Positions 48,709-55,724 of a DNA stretch of 64,000 nucleotides are shown one piece after another. Within the stretch, counting starts at the first letter, position 1. The number at the start of each line of letters is the position of its first letter. Origin of the DNA: JBGPTK01 sp963797765 (GTDB lineage Bacteria > Acidobacteriota > Terriglobia > Acidiferrales > UBA7541); NCBI GenBank assembly GCA_963797765.1, contig CAWCQU010000002.1, positions 1,364,001 to 1,428,000 on the forward strand, in the 5' to 3' direction. The translations under genes were made by a program, and so were the position numbers. Below the pieces are notes generated by a model, which did not search any database, had not been told where the DNA came from, and worked only from the letters and a program-made list of their open reading frames with translations.

Positions 48709-49406
48709 CGCGCCCCCGCTCCCGCCACCAATCTCGCTGTCGCCAGCCTCGCGCTTTCCGGCACTTTGGTAAACGTATAAGCCCAGGCCAGCGGCAACCA
48801 AGTCCCCACCACCGGCACCAGCGCCCGGAAAAAAGCAACATCAGGAAAAAGATTCCGCAGCGCATAGAGCGCCGCATAAGCGCTGAAATACACACCCAGT
48901 GAAAGCACCAGTTGGATCAGCCGCAGCCTGGTTTCGCGCAGCTTCATCACCGCGCCCCATAGAACATACGTCAATACCACGCCCACAAAATAGAGGTTCT
49001 GGCCCAGTTCCACAACCAGCCGGCTGGTCATGTTGTCCGTGTTGTGATGCACCACGATATAGGAAAACCAGGCAGTCACTCCCAGAAGTAGAGCCGTCGC
49101 CCCGCGCAGGTACCGCCCAACTTTCATCTCGCGAAACACATGCTGGTATAGATGCATGATCGCGAAGTACAACATCACCGTCAGGATGCAGTCCGAATAA
49201 TAGTAAACATAACGGTATTGGACCGACGAGAATCCATATTTTGTAAACACCACGAAATGCACCACGGTGGTCAGCGCCAGCACGATCATGTAAATGTTCA
49301 GAGTAAGATAGCGGGAAAAATCCTTGCGGACGATTGAACACACCACCACATACGCTTCCAGAGCGAAGCTGACCATCCAGATCAGATAATCTAGCGGGCC
49401 AAGCAT
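48705..49406 (-). CDS. seven-helix membrane protein of unknown function
   Basis: A 233-residue protein with about seven hydrophobic segments, evenly spaced, and short loops. Between helices 1 and 2 is the basic loop SIVRKDFSRYLTLN, and the third loop has YGFSSVQYRYVYYYSDC. The layout resembles Acidobacterial hypothetical membrane proteins often annotated without function. It is translationally coupled to the small membrane-anchored protein that follows. A role in signalling is possible but not shown. Confidence 0.72.
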   Translation of the reverse strand: MLGPLDYLIWMVSFALEAYVVVCSIVRKDFSRYLTLNIYMIVLALTTVVHFVVFTKYGFSSVQYRYVYYYSDCILTVMLYFAIMHLYQHVFREMKVGRYLRGATALLLGVTAWFSYIVVHHNTDNMTSRLVVELGQNLYFVGVVLTYVLWGAVMKLRETRLRLIQLVLSLGVYFSAYAALYALRNLFPDVAFFRALVPVVGTWLPLAWAYTFTKVPESARLATARLVAGAGAR

Positions 49407-49464
49407 TTACCTTCCTAAGAAAGTTTGGCTTGGCCTACCCTTCCGGTTTCCCGGAATACCCCGT

Positions 49465-49710
49465 TTACCGAACCCAGGGTGTTGGCGGCACAGGTGAACC
49501 CGTATTCCCCCACGGCGTTGGCGGCACGGGAGATCCCGTGTTTGCCCACGGCGTTGGCGGTGCAGGTGAGCCCGTGTGAGCCATTAACCAGGGGGTCGGC
49601 GGCGCCGGCGATCCGGTATGAGCAATAGCTAGATTGCTCAAACCCATCGCGCCGGCGAGAACAAGCAGCACTAGCAACAACACTGCCGTCCAGGCGTTTA
49701 GCGTCTTCAT
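49465..49710 (-). CDS. short secreted peptide with four TGSPxPPTPW repeats
   Basis: An 81-residue product. Residues 1-30 form a signal peptide (WTAVLLLVLLVLAGAMGLSN then LAIA). The whole mature part is four units: HTGSPAPPTPW-LMA, HTGSPAPPTPW-A, NTGSPVPPTPW-G, NTGSPVPPTPW-VR. The four units differ at nearly every wobble base (Ser as TCG, TCA, TCT, TCA; Gly as GGA, GGC, GGA, GGT) while the residues stay the same, so selection acts on the peptide. A CGGAGGC site precedes the ATG. I know no such family. It could be a processed peptide, a wall- or metal-binding repeat, or a structural peptide. Its neighbours are membrane proteins of unknown function. Confidence 0.72.
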   Translation of the reverse strand: MKTLNAWTAVLLLVLLVLAGAMGLSNLAIAHTGSPAPPTPWLMAHTGSPAPPTPWANTGSPVPPTPWGNTGSPVPPTPWVR

Positions 49711-50057
49711 ACTGCCTCCGAGTCTAGATACAACTTCCCTACAACTCGGGGGAGTATAAACACACCGCTGCCGTCAAGAGGGGAATGTTTGGGCACTGTG
49801 CCCAAACGATACACACCCCCCTCCCTGGGGGAGCCACAGCCTCTTCCTAATTGTCTCGGGCAAAGTAACGTCCAGCAGCGAGGCCGGTCAACGGTACGGA
49901 CGTACTACTCCGCTGATCTTTTCGAATCATGCAATTCGTTCAAAAACAGAATGTTTAAGCGGCCCGCGCCGCATTTGCGCAAAAACATCTTCAACGCCCA
50001 CGCATCCCGGCTTGACACTTTGCAAACCCTCCCCGTAGCATGTAAAGCTTCCCCGGC

Positions 50058-50132
50058 GCCGGTGTAGCTCAGAGGTAGAGCGAGGGTCTCATAATCCCTA
50101 GGCCGTGGGTTCGAGTCCCACCGCCGGCACCA
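50058..50132 (+). tRNA. tRNA-Met (anticodon CAT)
   Basis: A full cloverleaf: acceptor GCCGGTG/CGCCGGC (one G-U pair), D arm GCTC...GAGC, anticodon arm AGGGT-CTCATAA-TCCCT, T arm GTGGG-TTCGAGT-CCCAC and an encoded CCA end. The anticodon CAT and loop CTCATAA match elongator tRNA-Met, though a lysidine-modified tRNA-Ile2 also carries CAT. A run of T residues at 50133-50139 may end transcription. Confidence 0.95.
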
Positions 50133-50925
50133 TTTTTTTCTCGCACTCAGACGCATAGCCACGGCCTTCGTAGGGGCGCGTTTTGTGTGTCCCGATGCCT
50201 TCAATCGGGACGCTGCTTGTGCGATTGGAGTTTACCCCGATGGCCTTGATCGGGGCATCCCGATTCATTTATCGGGGCCGCGCCCGCTGGGACTTCCATC
50301 AAGACGCCGCTCATGCCAACGCCCTCAATCCCACACTGCATCGCGCTCATCGGTTCGTTTGTCATTCTGAGCCCCGCGCCATAGGGCGAAGAATCTCTCC
50401 AGTATTTTTTGAAGGGTGATTTCGAGGAGACGAAGCCTGAAGCCCTTGTAGGGGCGCTGCTCGCTGCGCCCGTCTTTAGCATTCGAAGGGCCACGGCCCG
50501 ACACACTACGAAGTTTGTGTCACCCGCGCGCGCTTTTGAACGCCTGGTCGGATTTTTTCCGGACGGCAATTCTGATCGCCTGAAACAGGTGATATAGAGG
50601 CGATTAGAAACGCAGTTGGCGCTGAATCGAAAGGAGTTAAACGCGATTCTAATTGAATCGCCCTGGCGATTAGCGAAGCGATTTACTTTCCGCCTATTTT
50701 GACGAACATTTCCCATATCTTTGCGCTAATTTCCGTCTCCCTCACGTAAGCTCCGGCTCACTGTCTCCCCCCAGGTGCCTAGTCTATCAGATGGCCTTAC
50801 CTATTATACACCATGTTATTTATGTTATATCAGTTATAGATGTGGACGCTCTGGACGGCACAAGGTAGTACTCGAATGGAGTCCTCTCCTCGCGTCGGAC
50901 CACTGAAAAGAATTGAGGGAAACGA
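50133..50925. other. gene-free stretch with nested repeats and an AT-rich segment
   Basis: No convincing gene. It holds several short hairpins (for example CCCGATGCCTTCAATCGGG near 50201 and CCCCGATGGCCTTGATCGGGG near 50236), a family C repeat at 50361-50398, a family B-like arm GTAGGGGCGC near 50449, the repeat at 50591-50673, and an unusually AT-rich stretch (about 50790-50850: TTATACACCATGTTATTTAT) that may be foreign or hold a promoter. Confidence 0.5.
50591..50673 (+). repeat. left member of an inverted repeat flanking the accessory island
   Basis: Contains GATATAGAGGCGATTAG at 50591-50607 and CTGGCGATTAG at 50663-50673. The same words occur in the opposite orientation at 55503-55597, on the other side of the nuclease island. 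Confidence 0.45.
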
Positions 50926-51102
50926 GTGAGCACAGAAGGGTCAAGCGGAAATGGAAAGGCTGAAAAGCCCCACGTTTCTGACGAAACATCGGGTACCCAA
51001 ATTCATCTCATCGCGTTAAACTTGTGCTACCCGCCCACCCAATCCGCCCACTCGGTAGGTTGCGTGTCCCGCCTGAAGGAGCCTTGGCACATCACTTGCT
51101 GA
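50926..51102 (+). CDS. possible small protein, 58 residues, or lost gene start
   Basis: A GTG-started frame after the purine-rich stretch TTGAGGGAAACGA. It reads MSTEGSSGNGKAEKPHVSDE and on, a beginning typical of a hydrophilic protein, but soon turns into sequence without character and stops. It could be a small gene upstream of the island or the cut-off start of a lost one. Support is weak. Confidence 0.25.
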   Translation: MSTEGSSGNGKAEKPHVSDETSGTQIHLIALNLCYPPTQSAHSVGCVSRLKEPWHITC

Positions 51103-51132
51103 GATTACTGTCGAGTGCGTCAGGAGCAACCA

Positions 51133-51414
51133 ATGGCCAGATCCGATAAGTGTGACCAGGTCAGGATTGAAGTCCCCCATCAAGAATCGGGATACGGTGA
51201 ATGGATGTGGTTATTCGGTGATCGTGACAGCAGCCAACAGCAACTCGTTTTTGGTCAGTTAGATTCCGACCCTGTCGTGGTCAGTGAAATGAGGCTTGGC
51301 CAGATCTTCGCGGTAACCTGTGGACAAGTCCGCGATCTCACCAAGCCATCCGACCTTCAACAGGATGGCGCGGGATTCTCCGTTTTGGGAAACGGAAAGG
51401 TCCGAGTGCGATAA
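51133..51414 (+). CDS. hypothetical protein, 93 residues
   Basis: Starts MARSDKCDQVRIEVPHQESG, with a CAGGAGC ribosome-binding site eight bases upstream, which favours this ATG over a GTG at 51115. The protein looks like a small beta-rich domain (GEWMWLFGDRD, QQQLVFGQLDSDPVVV, MRLGQIFAVTCGQVRDL) and might bind a ligand or partner. The family is unknown to me. It lies 95 bp before the HNH gene in the same direction and may be co-expressed with it. Confidence 0.55.
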   Translation: MARSDKCDQVRIEVPHQESGYGEWMWLFGDRDSSQQQLVFGQLDSDPVVVSEMRLGQIFAVTCGQVRDLTKPSDLQQDGAGFSVLGNGKVRVR

Positions 51415-51509
51415 AGACGAAGATTGCTTGAGCTACCGGGGGAAGTTGCTATCATGCATGTCAGGATTTGTGCTCAGAGGTTTCTCACCGTGCTTTGCGG
51501 ACTTTCTAA

Positions 51510-52283
51510 TTGAAACGCGAAATACCTCGTCGTGATTGGACTCGTGAGGAACTGATCGTTGCCTTCAACCTATACTGTAAAATACCTTTCGGACGGATTC
51601 ACATCCGCAATCCGTTGGTAATAGAGATGGCGAAGGCAGTCGGCCGCACACCGTCGGCGGTATCGTGGAAACTCGCTAACTTTGCGCGGCTCGACCCGGC
51701 TTTGCAGAAAAGGAATATTGCAGGCGCCACACACGGCGCGCGGGCAGAGGTGGAAATCTGGAACGAGTTCAGCAACGACTGGGATAGGTTGGCGTTTGAA
51801 AGCGAACGTCTCCTCGATCGGCTTACGGGCCGCACCTCTGAATTAGTCGAGGAGTCGCTGGAGTTTCCAGAAGGAAGGAGCCGCGAAGCACTTATTCGCG
51901 CGCGCGTCAATCAAGGTTTTTTTCGCGCCGCCGTCTTAGCTTCCTACAATGCGCGGTGCTGTATCACGGGATTGTCGATTGCACAGTTGCTCACAGCAAG
52001 CCACATCGTTCCGTGGTCGGTCGACATAAGGAATCGAACCAACCCACGGAATGGGTTGTGTCTCAACGCTATCCACGACCGAGCCTTTGACTGCGGCTTA
52101 CTAACAGTCACGCCTGAGTTAAGAGTCAAGCTTTCCCCTAGACTTAAGAGAAATCCGACCGAAAGGGCGGCTCGAGAGTTTTTGTGGAGGTACGAGGGAG
52201 TCTCCATTTCTCCCCCTCGCCGATTTGCTCCAAATACAGACTTCCTCCGCTATCACAACGAAAGAATATTCCTCGGGCCTTAA
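51510..52283 (+). CDS. HNH endonuclease with N-terminal DNA-binding-like domain
   Basis: A 257-residue protein. The N-terminal part (WTREELIVAFNLYCKIPFGR, then GRTPSAVSWKLANFARLDP) is a common lead-in of a group of putative restriction endonucleases. The C-terminal nuclease is of the HNH_2 type: CCITGLSIAQLLTASHIVPW, then NGLCLNAIHDRAFDCGLL. The invariant His of ASHIVPW, the Asn of NGLCLN and the His of IHDRAFD are all present, so it should be active. No methylase accompanies it. Relatives occur in defence islands and may cut modified DNA. The start is TTG with no clear ribosome-binding site. Confidence 0.85.
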   Translation: MKREIPRRDWTREELIVAFNLYCKIPFGRIHIRNPLVIEMAKAVGRTPSAVSWKLANFARLDPALQKRNIAGATHGARAEVEIWNEFSNDWDRLAFESERLLDRLTGRTSELVEESLEFPEGRSREALIRARVNQGFFRAAVLASYNARCCITGLSIAQLLTASHIVPWSVDIRNRTNPRNGLCLNAIHDRAFDCGLLTVTPELRVKLSPRLKRNPTERAAREFLWRYEGVSISPPRRFAPNTDFLRYHNERIFLGP

Positions 52284-52304
52284 TCCGCATTGGAGTTCAA
52301 GTAA

Positions 52305-52670
52305 ATGGATAATATCAAATTCAACTATCTGTATCGCGACGCCGGTAACTACAAGAAATGGGCTGAGGTGGTCTTCTCCAATCCCGACAGGCTGGCACTT
52401 GAGGCGACAACGAAAGCGCTCAGAGATGCCTTTTTGCAGGACGGCCTATTTATTGCACACCAAGTTCGCCTGCCCGAGGCCTTTTTCTCCACCGAAGGAG
52501 ACGCAACCTCAGATGATCACTGCTTCCACGAGTTTGATGTTGCTGAGATGACCCTCGAAGTACCAAACGATAGCCACTCACGATCAATTAGCCAGTTCAT
52601 AGCAGAGGTCAAACGGGAAGCGAAGCACGGCTGGATGACATTTGATCCTCACGACAGGTTATCCCGGTAA
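52305..52670 (+). CDS. hypothetical protein, 121 residues, partner of the HNH gene
   Basis: Starts 22 bp after the HNH stop, in the same direction. MDNIKFNYLYRDAGNYKKWA, VFSNPDRLALEATTKALRDA and HCFHEFDVAEMTLE are features of a small family I have seen only as hypothetical. It is acidic, without a signal peptide, and holds His-Cys-Phe-His (HCFH) near residue 79. Its place suggests it is an accessory or inhibitor of the HNH protein, but that is inference. Confidence 0.68.
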   Translation: MDNIKFNYLYRDAGNYKKWAEVVFSNPDRLALEATTKALRDAFLQDGLFIAHQVRLPEAFFSTEGDATSDDHCFHEFDVAEMTLEVPNDSHSRSISQFIAEVKREAKHGWMTFDPHDRLSR

Positions 52671-52807
52671 GTATCTGGGTAGCAGATGCACCGCTTGGCA
52701 TCCCGCACCGTAGAAGTCTGTTACATGTGTTGAAGTGCTAATCCTGTTCAGCGTCCTGCTGAAATCGAACCTTCTCATGCTCGACTAGCGCCGAAGGTGC
52801 GCCAGAC
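52671..52807. other. intergenic, with a partial REP unit
   Basis: Contains no gene. The last 25 bases (ACTAGCGCCGAAGGTGCG) repeat a part found inside the deletion derivative at 54992-55220, so a fragment of the same element lies just outside the intact copy. Confidence 0.45.
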
Positions 52808-53387
52808 GTTAGCCCAGCCTGTAAAGGCTGGGAACGGCAACAAAGAGATTTCCCAGCGCCGTAGGCACGACACCTAACCAAAAACAAATTTCGGATCAAA
52901 TTTCATCCCGTGTTTTTTCAACAAGGCGAGAAACTCCGAATCGAAAGCCATTTTTCTATGATGCGCTTGCTGATTTTGTATGTATCGAACGACAGCGGGA
53001 ACCATTGAACTGCTTACACTGAATGATCCGTAGCCCTGCTGCCACGCGAATTTGTGGCCTTCCTCGTTGGCCCATCGTGAGGAATTCGACTTGATTGCGA
53101 GAATTGCCTTGGCCACGGCCAAGCTCGGTGGAATTTGGATGAGGAAATGAATGTGATCCTCCATGCCTCCCACGGCATGAACCAGAATGCCGAGCTTTTT
53201 GCAAATGCCCGCTACGTAGGCCCACATGCGGGGCTGAAATTCCGGGGAAATGGATTTGCGCCGGTCCTTGGTGCTGAAGACAACATGAATCACGTTTTGG
53301 GAGTAGGTGTGGGACATGTGTCGCACCTCCGGTGCTTGAAATCTTTATATACCACCTACCCAGCCCGCCGCGGCGGGCTGGGCTAAC
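52808..53387 (-). mobile_element. REP-associated tyrosine transposase element (IS200/IS605-like)
   Basis: A 580-bp unit with the transposase gene between two hairpin ends: CCCAGCCTGTAAAGGCTGGG on the left (52813-52832) and CCCAGCCCGCCGCGGCGGGC then TGGG on the right. Both end in TTAGCCC or GGGCTAA. A shorter derivative with the same ends lies at 54992-55220. The right end lies only 40 bp from the open frame of the EcoRII-like nuclease, which has lost its N-terminal part. Confidence 0.8.
52874..53317 (-). CDS. Y1 (HUH) transposase, REP-associated
   Basis: A 147-residue single-domain transposase. The HUH motif is DHIHFLI (H55, H57) and the catalytic tyrosine is Y112 in AVVRYIQNQQAHHRK. These enzymes nick and rejoin single-stranded hairpin ends through a tyrosine link. 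The start is MSHTYSQNVIHVVFSTKDRR, the normal family beginning. It looks intact and may mobilise the short element at 54992. Confidence 0.92.
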   Translation of the reverse strand: MSHTYSQNVIHVVFSTKDRRKSISPEFQPRMWAYVAGICKKLGILVHAVGGMEDHIHFLIQIPPSLAVAKAILAIKSNSSRWANEEGHKFAWQQGYGSFSVSSSMVPAVVRYIQNQQAHHRKMAFDSEFLALLKKHGMKFDPKFVFG

Positions 53388-53526
53388 TTCTGCCGCGCCT
53401 CCGGCGCTGGCGGGGTTTCATCCCTAAGTCCTTCAACTTTCCGCCTACAAGACGCTGGTTTGGTGCGTTGACCCAGAGTACAAGCTGTATCGCCTTGCTG
53501 AGCGTCAGATTTGCCAGAGTGAAATC

Positions 53527-54003
53527 GTGAGGGTATTTAAGGACGTGGACGATTTTCTCACAACAGCTTCAAGCATCATGAACAGAAGAAAGTCGAGAGC
53601 GGGAAGATCGCTCGAAAACCACTTCGACTACCTCCTCACGAAAGCCGCAATCCCTCACGTGATTCGCCCGCACGAAGTTGACGGCAAACCGGACATCATC
53701 ATCCCGAGCGTCGCCGCGTATAAGGACAATCGTTATCCAACGAACAAGCTATTCATGGTCGGGGTAAAGACGACCTGCAAGGATCGGTGGAGGCAGGTTT
53801 TGAACGAAGCGAAGCGAGTGAAGGACAAACATATTCTCACCATCCAGCAAGGCATCTCCAAAGGGCAACTCAACGAGATGAAGGAAGATGGCGTCCAATT
53901 GATCGTGCCTGCCGAAATCCACAGGCAGTACCCTCCGAACTCCACTATGCGGATTCTACGAGTGGATGAATTTGTTCATATGGTCAGTCAGAAGCTAGCA
54001 TAG
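53527..54003 (+). CDS. EcoRII-like restriction endonuclease, catalytic domain only
   Basis: A 158-residue protein matching the C-terminal catalytic domain of EcoRII (PF09019). RAGRSLENHFDYLL opens the domain. D56, Y65, K81, R87 and E94 (in GKPDIII, AAYKD, VGVKTTCKDRW and VLNEA) have the same spacing as the EcoRII catalytic set D299, Y308, K324, R330 and E337 from memory. The frame is open back to 53428 (KTLVWCVDPEYKLYRLAERQ), but the roughly 200-residue N-terminal effector domain is absent, and the transposon end lies just upstream. In EcoRII the isolated C-terminal domain still cuts CCWGG. No cytosine methylase gene is in the window. Confidence 0.85.
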   Translation: MRVFKDVDDFLTTASSIMNRRKSRAGRSLENHFDYLLTKAAIPHVIRPHEVDGKPDIIIPSVAAYKDNRYPTNKLFMVGVKTTCKDRWRQVLNEAKRVKDKHILTIQQGISKGQLNEMKEDGVQLIVPAEIHRQYPPNSTMRILRVDEFVHMVSQKLA

Positions 54004-54007
54004 AGCC

Positions 54008-54415
54008 GTGGACGTACTCACCCCCGAACAGAGAAGCAGGTGCATGGCCGCGAACAAGGGCAAGGATACCCGTCCCGAAATCGCAGTACGCTCGGTGCTG
54101 GACGCGATGCGGATTCGCTACGACTCACACCGACCAGACCTGCCCGGCAAGCCGGACATCGTTTTTCCCCGCCGAAAGAAGGTTATCTTCGTGCACGGCT
54201 GCTTTTGGCACGTCCATCGTTGCCGCTATGGCCGAGTTAGGCCCGCTACTAACTCAGTATTCTGGCGGGACAAGCGCGAGAAGACCCGCAAGAGGGATAT
54301 TAGGAATCGACGCGCGCTGAGGAAGGCGGGTTGGGAGGTATTCACACTTTGGGAGTGCAACATTATGAGCCCTCAGAACCTTGTCGCAAAGCTATCCAAA
54401 TTACTCGCAACGTGA
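54008..54415 (+). CDS. vsr: very short patch repair endonuclease Vsr
   Basis: A 135-residue protein. It starts with MDVLTPEQRSRCMAANKGKD, the usual opening. The catalytic Asp is D50 (GKPDIVF) with H63; zinc ligands are C65, H70, C72 and C117 in HGCFWHVHRC and LWECNI, all in register with E. coli Vsr. Vsr nicks next to T:G mismatches that arise when 5-methylcytosine deaminates in CCWGG sites, and is normally paired with a Dcm-type methylase. It starts four bases after the EcoRII-like gene, as expected for an R-M-Vsr cassette, but the methylase is missing. Confidence 0.93.
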   Translation: MDVLTPEQRSRCMAANKGKDTRPEIAVRSVLDAMRIRYDSHRPDLPGKPDIVFPRRKKVIFVHGCFWHVHRCRYGRVRPATNSVFWRDKREKTRKRDIRNRRALRKAGWEVFTLWECNIMSPQNLVAKLSKLLAT

Positions 54416-54636
54416 TTTATTTACGGGTGGCCGAGGTTTACACCCTCCGAACTCGTCGATTTGCGGTTGCCCCATGTTTCGGCAGAGACGTGGGGGGGGT
54501 TGTTGTAGTTTTAGCGTTGAATCAAGAGATAAGATCGATCTGGATTAGCGGTATGCCTCGGCCTGGGCACGATGAATAACTGCTCTGGATCAAATCACTG
54601 TCGGGATATAAGAAGCGCGTGCGCGCCACGCTTCAA

Positions 54637-54664
54637 ATGGGCGCGGCTGAAGCCGGCCCCTACA
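54637..54664. repeat. family B palindromic repeat, copy 4
   Basis: Reads GGGCGCGGCTGAAGCCGGCC then CCTAC, a compact copy in the gap after vsr. Confidence 0.65.
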
Positions 54665-54699
54665 GATGCGAATTCGCGAGCAGTCTATATTCTGTTGAT

Positions 54700-54925
54700 G
54701 TTTGCGGATTTTAATGAGCAACTTGCGTTGTAGATTTCTTTTTGACGATATCGTGTTGCTCGGGCGGACGGGAACGTGAATCTCCGTCGCTCAGTTGTTG
54801 GAGGGTTGGGACGATTATGCGCGAATCGAAGAGATCGAGGACACGGGGCCGACATTGATTTGTTCGTTTGGATGGTTGGAGGCGTGGGGGAGGAGACGCG
54901 CGCTGGTCTGAGGCGCCGCATTCCG
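54700..54925 (+). other. possible decayed coding remnant
   Basis: One frame reads CRFLFDDIVLLGRTGT, a stop, then ISVAQLLEGWDDYARIEEIE and GPTLICSFGWLEAWG. This is better protein-like text than expected by chance, but it is broken by a stop and lacks a start. I cannot name a family. It may be a relic inside the island. Confidence 0.25.
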
Positions 54926-54991
54926 GATGAGCGCCGAGGCGCGCCCCTTCGAAGCTCACGGCAAGCCCTTCGGGCCTCAGGGTAAACAGAA

Positions 54992-55220
54992 GTTAGCCCC
55001 GCCCGAAAGGGGGGGGAACGGCGACAAACATATTCTCTAGCGCCGAAGGTGCGGCACCGGGTTGAAGATAAATCCCGGATCAAATTCCATTTCGTGAAGT
55101 TTCAACAGGCTGGAGCAATCCGATCTCCAGAGCTGATTTGCTGTGAAACATGTGCCGCACCTCCGGTGCTTGAATTCTTTTTCGGTTGCCTACCCAGCCC
55201 GCCGTGGCGGGCAGGGCTAG
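54992..55220 (-). mobile_element. internally deleted derivative of the REP transposase element
   Basis: A 229-bp unit whose left end (GTTAGCCCCGCCCGAAAGGG, GGAACGGCGACAAA) and right end (CATGTGCCGCACCTCCGGTG, then CTACCCAGCCCGCCG) match those of the intact element at 52808. Between them only the 3' remnant of the transposase survives (CCCGGATCAAATTCCATTTC, against TTCGGATCAAATTTCATCCC in the intact gene). It cannot encode a transposase but keeps both ends. Confidence 0.78.
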
Positions 55221-55724
55221 TTCTGTTTATCCTGAGCTTCGAAGGGGCGCGCCTACGGCGCTGAATGCATCCAAATGTCTACGTCTCGAATTACGTCTCG
55301 AATTGGCTTGACACAACCCGTACCTGTGTGGTAAATAATGGTATGAGAGAATGCGCTAAGAGTCTTCCGTCAGCACCGCCGGGCGCCCGTTTCCCGCTAG
55401 CATCGCACTCCGCACGACGCTCCGAAGCACTCACGTCGCAAAAATTTTCGATTTTCGCAACGTTGATCCCGCAGACGAATTCGGAACAAAAACACCGACA
55501 TTCTAATCGCCTGGCTAATCGCCAATGGATTCATAGTCGAAATTGCCCAAACCATTGAAACGAAATGGGGTTATAAAATCCTAATCGCTCCTATATCGTG
55601 CATTTGCGAGGCCTAGTTTCGCAGCCCAAATTCCACGGAAAAACCGGTGTGGTTGACATCCTTCCGCAAATTCCTTCAGGATGATTTGCATTTTTTGTTC
55701 CTTGTACTCGGAGAGGATGACGGA
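55221..55724. other. gene-free stretch at the right edge of the island
   Basis: No convincing gene. It contains the arm CTTCGAAGGGGCGCG (55236), seen in other repeats, and the right-hand inverted repeat at 55503-55597. Confidence 0.45.
55503..55597 (-). repeat. right member of an inverted repeat flanking the accessory island
   Basis: CTAATCGCC at 55503, GGCTAATCGCC at 55513 and CTAATCGCTCCTATATC at 55581-55597. Read on the minus strand these are GATATAGGAGCGATTAG and GGCGATTAG, the words of the left repeat at 50591. Confidence 0.45.

Noticed and set aside
49465..49710. The repeat peptide considered as a lanthipeptide or other RiPP precursor
   Set aside because: No Cys, no modification enzyme nearby, and a Sec-type signal instead of a leader; kept only as an unknown secreted peptide.
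49905..50204. A minus-strand open frame of 99 residues containing WDSNPRPRDYETLALPLSY
   Set aside because: This is the reverse translation of tRNA-Met, a well-known false protein in databases.
50133..50600. Closely spaced hairpins considered as a CRISPR array
   Set aside because: The units are not evenly spaced, differ in sequence, and lack uniform spacers. No cas gene is present.
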